From the NCBI GenBank assembly GCA_024741835.1, contig JAENRP010000629.1:1-14504 (forward strand): DNA of 14,504 bases, written 5' to 3'. Shown in pieces: positions 1-6,080 of the stretch (the stretch's first letter is position 1; the number at the start of each line of letters is the position of its first letter). Under the pieces are notes generated by a model that was not told the origin of the DNA, made no database searches, and was given only the letters and a program-made list of their open reading frames with translations. Position numbers and translations under genes: made by a program. The DNA is from Diplocarpon mali. Its lineage: Eukaryota; Ascomycota; Leotiomycetes; Helotiales; Drepanopezizaceae.

Positions 1-1
1 C

Positions 2-960
2 TATAGCTAGTAGAGGAATAAGGTTTTGAACCTTGCAAAGTCAAACGCCTTAACTATATATCTTTATATAAAAGCTAGAATATATGCTCTACTTAAGGTT
101 GACTTATAGGACTGTTCTATTACTCTTAAGGAAAGGGACAATTGGGTTAGATAGGAAGCTAAGGAATCTTAGATAAAGCTTACTATTATACTTAATTGTA
201 AACTAAGCCTACTAGCTTATATAAAAGGCGATAAATCTGCCTTAGATATATAGGAAGCTCTTTAAAAATAGTATAAAGGATCTGGAATAGTACTTGAATA
301 TAATACTATATAGACCTACGTTATTATTAAATATAATGACTTTAATTCACTCAAAGCTTATATTGTCGCCTTTAGGCTTTTAATTACTAAATTAGAAGCT
401 CTTAACTCTGCCCCTCCCTTTTACTAGCACTTAATTATATTTATTATTAGCTATTCTAATAGATAGCCTATTTAAGTAGATCGATAATGCTTTAACCTTC
501 GCTTAGCTATAGCAGCTAGACGAAAATCAAAGATCATACTTAAAGCTCTTATTAAAAATATTACTAATAAAGCTTAAGTATTATAAAGTTTAAAAATGAA
601 TGGAACTGTCTTATATAGTAATAAATCGGCTAATAAGCTGCATTCCTTTAACTATAAGAAGTCAGAAAATAAAGGAGGTTTTAAAGACTTAAAGAAGGGC
701 ACCTTTAGGAATACTACTAACTCCTTTAACTCTCTTAACTCCCTTTGTCCTTATTGCAAGCAACTAGAGCTATACTATAAGGCAGAAGATTGCTTTGCAA
801 TTAACAAATCGAAAAGAGAGGCCTAAGAGAAGGATTTAAAAAAGAAGTACGTATTCTATTATCTTAAAGGTAAGGATAATAAGTCCTTACTATTATTACT
901 AAAAGGCAAGAAGCCTTTTAAGAAGATTTAAAAGGAAGACGAAAAGTTAGATAATAACCT
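2..960 (+). pseudogene. Copia gag remnant with damaged zinc knuckle
   Basis: This is the nucleocapsid/capsid part of the degraded polyprotein. The window opens inside it, so the start is missing. Readable stretches resemble the gag-polypeptide (UBN2-type) domain of Copia elements, for example a Tyr-Lys-Gly-Ser-Gly stretch near 260-285 and a Pro-Pro-Phe-Tyr stretch near 410-425. The longest surviving open piece is 596-826 (76 codons). It holds a zinc-knuckle-like C-x2-C-x6-Y-x4-C between 746 and 793, in which Tyr (TAT) stands where the ligand His (CAT) would be, a single RIP-type change. The ATG at 596 is internal to the frame and is not a real start. Gag normally forms the virus-like particle and packages element RNA; this copy cannot. 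Confidence 0.8.
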
Positions 961-1129
961 CTTTAGGCATACTATGCTATTATTAACCCTAGGGCCAATT
1001 CTTACTCGCGAGCCAGGCCTAAGAGTCAATTCCTTACTAAGAGGCGATTCCTCTTTAGGACCGATTTCCACTTATAAGCCAGGCCTAGGAATCAGTTCTT
1101 CTACCTCTTACTTCTTATCAAAATTGAAG

Positions 1130-1300
1130 AATCGTTAGTTATATAATATAGGTACTAGTAAGCATATCTCTAATAATCTCTTTAAGTTTACCTCCTATAC
1201 TACTTAAGACAATCTACCCTCTTTAAGTATAGTTAATAAATCTATTCAACCTCTTAGCGTTAGCACTTGCAAAGTTAATGCACTTAAATCTAATAGAAAG
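1130..1300 (+). pseudogene. Copia aspartic protease remnant
   Basis: The same frame reads Asn-Ile-Gly-Thr-Ser-Lys-His at 1145-1165. This matches the active-site region of Copia proteases (Asp-Ser/Thr-Gly-Ala/Ser-x-x-His), with the catalytic Asp replaced by Asn (AAT), a TpG-to-TpA change. A stop codon precedes it at 1136. The family uses this protease to cut the Gag-Pol polyprotein. Loss of the catalytic Asp would abolish that. The domain limits are approximate and rest on this one motif plus its place between gag and integrase. Confidence 0.7.
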
Positions 1301-1499
1301 GTATATATTCTTAAGTTAATTAATACCCTCTATATACTTTAATTACCTATCTGCCTATACTTAGGTAGTAAACTTAATAAAATCAAAGGCTTCTATCGAA
1401 ATAGTAAGCTATTCCTATCTAATAAGAAGGAAATTTGCACTATTAATAATAATATATATATTAATAAAGAATAGCCTTCTATAGACTCCTTTAGTTATA

Positions 1500-2460
1500 T
1501 AAGTGGATATGCTCTCTTAGCTACTATTAAGAATAGACCTTTTAATATTAAGCTCTAGTACTATCAATTAGGCTATACTAGCTTATAAACGGTTAGAAAG
1601 ACCTAATCTACTATTACTAATATGCAGATTAAGGAAATAAAATTAAGAAAGACGCAAATCTGCGCTCCTTGCGAGAAAGGCAGACTTCTTTAATATATTA
1701 ATAAATGTTTAGCTTACCCTTAACCTATAAAGGCACTTAACGAGCTATATATTAATATTATTTATCTAAAGCCAACTAGCCTTAATAGCTATAAATACGC
1801 TTCTATCTTCACTTGCGCAGCTATAATAGCTAGATAGGGATAGACTTATATAAATAAATCTAATGCCTTTAAAGTAAATAAGAAGATAATCAGCCTCTTA
1901 TAAACTTAGTATAATCGTATAATTAAGCGGTAGAGAACTAATAGAGGCAAGGAGTACTCTCTTATATAAATACAAATACTTATAAAAAACCTTAGTATAA
2001 TTTTAAAGGAATCTACTTTATATACATTAGAATAAGATAGTAGATTGGAATGATCAATTCGCATATTAATAGAAAAGTTGCAAATAGCTGTAATTGACTA
2101 AAATATCCCTTCCTTTCTCTAGCCTTACCTCCTTCTTTCGGTAATATATATTATTAATCTTACCGCCTCTAATATCTTAAGTGATAAGACTCTATATAAG
2201 GTCTTTTAGGATAATATCGAGCCTAATAAGCCTTATACTCCCTTAGTTAAGCATCTTTAAGTACTAGGCTATTGCGTCTATATACTAATTAAGAAAGAAA
2301 AGCGAACTTAAAGTAATAAACTTACTTTAAGAGCAAAGGTAGGTACTCTTATCGGATTTGATAGTAAAAGTATCTATCAGATCTATATGCTATTGCAAAT
2401 AGGTAATAAGATTATTCGATTATCTTACGTTCGATTTGATAAAGACAGCCTAATTATAAA
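1500..2460 (+). pseudogene. Copia integrase remnant (zinc domain, DD35E core, C-terminal part)
   Basis: The pre-integrase zinc region is recognisable from Leu-Gly-Tyr at 1568-1576, where Tyr replaces an expected His, and Cys-Ala-Pro-Cys at 1661-1672. The catalytic core has Asn at 1754-1756 where the first Asp is expected. The sequence Arg-Thr-Asn-Arg-Gly-Lys-Glu-Tyr contains Asn at 1940-1942 where the second Asp is expected. Glu at 2048-2050 lies exactly 35 residues further on, so the D-D-35-E spacing is intact although both Asp are lost. Near 2350-2450 the frame reads Gly-Phe-Asp-Ser-Lys-Ser and Val-Arg-Phe-Asp, typical of the Copia integrase C-terminal region. Integrase inserts element cDNA into the genome; this copy is catalytically dead. 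Confidence 0.85.
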
Positions 2461-2879
2461 GCCGCAATTAAAGGGTGATTTCACTCCTAGGCCAGGCCCG
2501 CGAGTCACTTCTTAAAACAACTATATTTTCACTCCTAAGCCGGGACCGCGAGTTAATACTAACTCTTACGATGATTTCACTCCTAGGCTAGGACCGCGAG
2601 TCAATTCTGATTTAAGAGAAGCTAATAAAGCTGAGCTTCCAACTCTAAGAAAAAGGGGAAGACCTCTTAGTTTAAAGAATAAGGCTTACCCTCAGCCTTT
2701 TAAGAAGAGAGCTACTCGCTTAACTACTACTCTTAGATTCAAAGCTAATAACTCTAATAATAAGGAAGCCTATTTAAGCGCCTTCCATATAGCCTTACTC
2801 GACTTTCTATACCTAAATGACCTGAAAACAGTCGAATAAGCCCTCTCTTACGCTAACGCTAATAAATAGCGATCTGCGA

Positions 2880-3720
2880 TCAACTTTAAGTATAATTCCC
2901 TTGCTTATAAGGATATATAAGTAGTAGTAAAACGCTTAAAACTCTCTAAAGATAATAGAGTACTTAAATTAAGGCTTATCTTTAAAATAAAAAGAGATTA
3001 AAATAAGGAAATCTCTTAATAGAAGGTCAGATTCGTTATATAAAGCTATATATAATAATAAGGTTGAGATTATAATTAGATATTTGCTAAAATATACAAA
3101 TCTGCGGTTTAAAAGATCGCAATTGCGCTTATAGCGCTATACAACTTTAAGCTAGATCAGTTCGACGTTAAGATAGCTTTCTTTAATTTAAAAGCTAACT
3201 CTAACATCTATATCAAGTTACCTCTTAAATACACTTAAGATAAGGTCGTTCTTTTACCTTAAGACTATTATCTTAAGCTTCTTAAGGCCTTATATAGCTT
3301 AAAGTAATCTCTATAACTATAGTAAGAAAAGCTACAGTTTAAGCTGCAAAAGCTTGATTTTTAACCTCTTAATATTAACAATTGCATATATATCAACCGC
3401 GCCTCTTAGATTCTTATCGTTACTTATATTAACGACTTCCTTATAATAGTAAAGAAGGGTGACATATATAATAAGTTTAAAAGAGATCTTCGCAACCTCT
3501 TTAAGATTATAGGTAGCGAACCGGCTAACTACTTCTTAAGAGTACGTATAATTAGAGATTAATAAAATAGAATGATCTTACTTTATTAAGATGCCTATAT
3601 TAATAAGGTTCTTAAACGTTTTTATATAACTAATTATAAAAGCGTACTAATGCCTTTTGCTAATAGCTATAAAGTTCATATAATCAAATTTGAAGGCTAA
3701 GCCACTTTATAGGAAGTAAA
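2880..3720 (+). pseudogene. Copia reverse transcriptase remnant
   Basis: Two polymerase motifs of the RVT_2 family are visible in the common frame. The first contains Phe-Asp-Val-Lys-Ile-Ala-Phe-Phe-Asn around 3161-3187 and keeps its catalytic Asp at 3164-3166. The second reads Tyr-Ile-Asn-Asp at 3425-3436 in place of the usual Tyr-Val-Asp-Asp, so one metal-binding Asp has become Asn. The following text is typical of Copia RT, including Ile-Tyr-Ile-Lys-Leu-Pro near 3208. Stop codons are frequent. The enzyme would copy element RNA into cDNA in cytoplasmic particles; it cannot be made from this locus. Confidence 0.88.
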
Positions 3721-3919
3721 GCTATACTAAGAGATCTATAGTTCTTTATAGTACCTTACGCACTATATGCATTAGGATATACTATACTATTGCTTTATTC
3801 TTAGCAAATTCCTTACTAACCCTTTGCTATAATATATAGTAGCTTTAAAACAAGTTTTATAATACTTATAAGGAATGCGATTCTATTATATTACCTTTAA
3901 AAGCAAAAGAACTAACTTA

Positions 3920-4414
3920 AAGCTTTAGAAATTATATAGCTATTACGATTCTAATTAAGCAGGTAATAGAGGAAGTAGAGCCTCCTATTCTAAGGCCGTC
4001 TTCTTCCTTAATAATAGCATAATTACCGCCCCCTTTAAGTAATAGACTATTATTGCTCTCTTATCTATAGAAGCAGAGTATATTACTATATGCAAATTCG
4101 CATAAAAGGCCTCTTAGATACGCCAGGTACTTAAGGAAATAGGCTATAATAGCGATAACGCTACTAAAGTCGAGATGATCTGCGATAACTAAAGAGCCCT
4201 TTATCTTATTAAAAACCCCGAATATCATTAGAGAATAAAGCATATTAATATCAAGTTCTATTATATTCGGCAAGAGCTTCAGAAAGGCTATTTGGACCTT
4301 TAGTATACGAATACTAAAGATAACGCCGCCGATAGACTCACTAAGAGCTTAAATAGCTCTAATTATACCGCCTTTATCAAATTGTTAAATATAAAGGTTC
4401 TGCACCTTAATTAA
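3920..4414 (+). pseudogene. Copia RNase H remnant and end of the pol frame
   Basis: RNase H landmarks follow RT in the same frame: Tyr-Tyr-Asp-Ser-Asn near 3941-3955, Ser-Ile-Glu-Ala-Glu-Tyr at 4064-4081, Cys-Asp-Asn at 4181-4189, and His-Ile-Asn-Ile-Lys near 4240, where Asn stands for the usual Asp. The frame reaches TAA at 4412-4414. This may be a RIP-converted CAA, because many Copia pol frames run into a Leu-Asn-Gln-Gly ending that overlaps the polypurine tract. The true stop could therefore lie a few codons downstream. A 70-codon open frame on the opposite strand (4061-4273) is a chance by-product. Confidence 0.82.
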
Positions 4415-4485
4415 GGGGTGATTTTTTTTTACACCTCTATTATAGGGTGATTTTTTTTTGCACTTCTATTAAGGAGTGATTTTTT

Positions 4486-4508
4486 ACTCCTAGGCCAGGC
4501 CCGCGAGT
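4486..4508. repeat. Sixth copy of the 23-bp quasi-palindrome, in non-coding Copia DNA
   Basis: This copy is identical to the copy at 2483-2505. It is immediately preceded by a small hairpin at 4471-4490, in which AGGAGT pairs with ACTCCT around GATTTTTT; the ACTCC arm overlaps the start of the repeat. It lies after the pol stop and outside the common reading frame, so it cannot be kept for protein function. Confidence 0.8.
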
Positions 4509-4773
4509 TGATTTTGACTTACTAAAGGGTGGATTTCCTACTCTAGAGTAAAGCGCGCTAGCGAACTCTACTCTATTTCCTATATCTGCAGATTGATTTT
4601 TCATACGAAACTGTAAATTATAACAAAAGTTATAATATTATATATATTGCTGGCAAGTACCTTTAAAGGTCTCCTTAAAGGGGTATATTATAAGTATGCC
4701 CGTTATATATTTATCATATAATCTATCATATGATACATTATATATATAATATATTATATAACTTGCCATATGA

Positions 4774-4842
4774 CTTAGCGGCTTCGCTAAGAAGCCCGCT
4801 TACCTTAAATAGCTCTTAATTAGAGAGCTCTTATGAATTAAG
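4774..4842. repeat. Cluster of overlapping perfect inverted repeats
   Basis: CTTAGCG (4774-4780) pairs perfectly with CGCTAAG (4785-4791) around a GCTT loop. AGCTCT (4811-4816) pairs with AGAGCT (4824-4829). CTTAATT (4815-4821) pairs with AATTAAG (4836-4842), which is mutually exclusive with the previous stem. They lie at the probable right end of the transposon and may belong to its LTR. No tRNA or known RNA family fits. Confidence 0.6.
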
Positions 4843-4852
4843 ACACCCAACA

Positions 4853-5076
4853 TCGTCGTTTGCACCTTATACTTCTTCGTGCCCTCTTCTAGTTTACTAT
4901 CAAGTTTACTATCAGAGAACCTCATTACTACAAAGTATATACAAGTATATACTTGTATATACCTGTATACCTGTATACACCTGTAAATATATACCGCACA
5001 TGTCTACCCGCACATATATACCCACATGTCTACCCACATGTATACCTATATACCTCTATATACACGCCTAGATACG
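4853..5076. other. Transition zone: palindrome and TATACC/ACATGT-type repeats, no gene
   Basis: Here the AT-rich transposon DNA gives way to GC-rich DNA. An 11-12-bp direct repeat containing AGTTTACTATC occurs twice near 4890-4915. A perfect 28-bp palindrome lies at 4935-4962, with half-site GTATATACAAGTAT. After it come degenerate short repeats rich in TATACC, CCTGTA and ACATGT up to about 5070. I see no coding signal. Confidence 0.7.
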
Positions 5077-5142
5077 TCGACATCGACATCGACATCGCCA
5101 TCGACATCGCCGTCGACATCGGCATCGCCATCGTCCTCGCCG
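5077..5142. repeat. CATCGA-type hexanucleotide array
   Basis: This stretch is built of hexamers CATCGA, CATCGC and GTCGAC in register, with about eleven imperfect units. Overlapping open frames on both strands run through it; the minus-strand reading gives alternating Asp-Val/Asp-Gly, which is what the hexamer dictates and is not evidence for a gene. Confidence 0.85.
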
Positions 5143-6016
5143 AATCGCCGCCGCCCCTCCCACCGCGCCGACCTGGACAGGTTCTCCCGCTGATGGTGCA
5201 CCCGCAGTCCTCCGGCGAGCGCCTGGCTTCCCTGCACAGCCGGCTGCGTGCCTTGTCTCCGCTTCTTCCCTCGGATCTGTGCGTGTGTTGTGTTCCTAGG
5301 GAGAGAGACAGCTCGGACCGAGCCGAGTCGGGGAGCCGAGTGCTTCATGCTCCCGATCCACGCACCAAGCCAACAAGCATCATGGCAGACAAGAGGCAGC
5401 ACACCCGACAGGTCCCCAGAGCCGGGTCTGCATTCGTCTACCGCCGTACGCGTAGATACAACCAGCATCCCCTCTCCGCCCCCCAGCCCTCCCCACGCAG
5501 CCAAGTTCCATCCATGCAGCCCCATCCCGAAACCCCATGCAGCCCAGGAAAAAACCTCATATAACACCCTCCATCTTTTTTCGTAGACCCGACCTGTCCG
5601 TCCGTGCACGCAGCCCCGCGAAGCAAATTCCCACCCGGTGTCTTCGGCATCGCGCCACCACCCAGAACTCCGATCCCCTTCGTAGCAAGAAAACGAGAAG
5701 AAAAAAAGGAAAAAAAAAAAAAAAAAGGCAAGAATTAGGTAGGACGTATCTCCCCGAGAAAAAAGGGGCCGAAGCATGCGAAAGAAGTTCTGGCACGCCA
5801 TCGCGGGATCATACAGATTAAATCATGTGGCCTCCCCATGCACAGTTTCGGCATGGAGAGAAGGAAACAGGCGAGTCGTATATGCTGACGCGGACAAGAC
5901 TTGCCTCCCACATACGCGGTATTGTTGTTCGGACGAGCATGGAGCGAGGGTGATGCCTTGGGTGGAGTACGGGCCCTTATTTACAGCCACGCTGGCGTTC
6001 AACTCCACACCCCCCA
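5143..6016. other. Intergenic region downstream of SPT7, no supported gene
   Basis: About 870 bp of moderately GC-rich DNA lie between the hexamer array and the minisatellite after SPT7. Open frames overlap on both strands, but their products are low in complexity (poly-Phe from the A tract, Pro/Ser/Arg-rich elsewhere) and match no family I recognise. An A-rich tract at about 5697-5727 is a run of U in the SPT7 sense direction. Part of this region probably holds the SPT7 3' untranslated region and polyadenylation site, but no clear AATAAA-type signal was found. Confidence 0.6.
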
Positions 6017-6079
6017 GGCTCCCGGCTCCCGGCTCCCGTCTCCCGGCTCCCGTCTCCCGTCTCCCGTCTCCCGGCTCCC
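6017..6079 (-). repeat. 7-bp minisatellite, nine units, abutting the SPT7 stop codon
   Basis: Nine head-to-tail heptamers occur on the + strand in the order GGCTCCC three times, GTCTCCC, GGCTCCC, GTCTCCC three times, GGCTCCC. They are followed directly by GTCACC, which contains the complement of the SPT7 TGA stop (6081-6083). In SPT7 mRNA sense the array reads GGGAGCC/GGGAGAC, giving nine GGG runs separated by four bases. It lies in the presumed 3' untranslated region and could fold as an RNA G-quadruplex. Confidence 0.9.
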
Positions 6080-6080
6080 G

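Larger units (their letters stand above)
1004..2601. repeat. 23-bp GC-rich quasi-palindrome, five copies within gag-pol
   Basis: Copies at 2483-2505, 2531-2553 and 2579-2601 follow the pattern ACTCCTAGGCC then A, then GGCCCGCGAGT, with one to three changes in the later copies. They are spaced exactly 48 bp apart. Copies at 1004-1026 and 1070-1092 are the reverse complement of that pattern with mismatches, and are spaced 66 bp apart. All five start in the same codon phase and encode a Thr-x-x-Pro-Gly-x-Arg-Val-like motif. The element is nearly self-complementary, so it could form a hairpin. A sixth copy lies at 4486-4508 in the presumed LTR, outside the reading frame. The copies stand out as GC-rich islands in very AT-rich DNA. 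Confidence 0.85.
1..4852 (+). mobile_element. RIP-degraded Ty1/Copia LTR retrotransposon, 5' end outside window
   Basis: This is a long terminal repeat retrotransposon of the Ty1/Copia superfamily. Translating every codon from base 2 gives, in one frame, gag, protease, integrase, reverse transcriptase and RNase H. That is the Copia order, with integrase before RT. Dozens of TAA/TAG codons interrupt the frame, mostly where Gln or Trp is expected. Many catalytic Asp codons read as Asn and His codons as Tyr. These are CpA-to-TpA changes on either strand, the signature of RIP. I found no frameshift in about 4.4 kb, so decay was by substitution rather than indels. The left end lies outside the window. 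The right end is uncertain: base composition changes between about 4800 and 4950, and 4852 is chosen because a CA there could close an LTR. The element cannot be autonomous now. Confidence 0.93.
4418..4852 (+). repeat. Possible 3' LTR of the Copia element
   Basis: The pol frame ends in AATTAAGGGG (4408-4417), a purine-rich tract of the kind that primes plus-strand synthesis. It is followed at once by TG at 4418, the usual first two bases of an LTR. The segment then holds a run of short imperfect repeats, each with G/A-GTGATTTTT and a pyrimidine-rich ACACCTC-like half (4415-4490), a copy of the 23-bp palindrome, and AT-rich palindromic DNA. A CA at 4851-4852 could be the right end. No 5' LTR is in the window, so neither the length nor the target-site duplication can be tested. 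This is an inference from position. Confidence 0.3.

Noticed and set aside
1..600. Sparing of GCA/TGC trinucleotides from RIP
   Set aside because: In a hand count of the first 600 bases, remaining TGA/TCA sites were about as common as TGC/GCA sites, so no clear context effect could be claimed.
596..826. Independent small protein gene of 76 codons
   Set aside because: It is a stop-free remnant of the Copia gag frame carrying a damaged zinc knuckle, continuous in phase with both flanks.
2483..2601. CRISPR-like array (23-bp repeats at constant spacing)
   Set aside because: The host sequence is a eukaryotic retrotransposon frame, repeats are degenerate and only three are in a row, and two further copies are inverted elsewhere.
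4774..4842. tRNA gene
   Set aside because: Stems are present but there is no cloverleaf arrangement, no conserved D-arm or T-arm sequence, and two of the stems exclude each other.
4953..5564. 203-codon open frame on the plus strand across the TATACC and hexamer repeats
   Set aside because: The N-terminal half is a translation of repeats (Tyr/Pro/Val, then Asp-Ile), the rest is Pro/Ser-rich, and no domain or intron signal supports it.
5046..5801. 251-codon open frame on the minus strand downstream of SPT7
   Set aside because: The product is low in complexity: a poly-Phe run from the A tract and an Asp-Val/Asp-Gly tail from the hexamer array. Equally long frames overlap on the other strand, and no family is recognisable.
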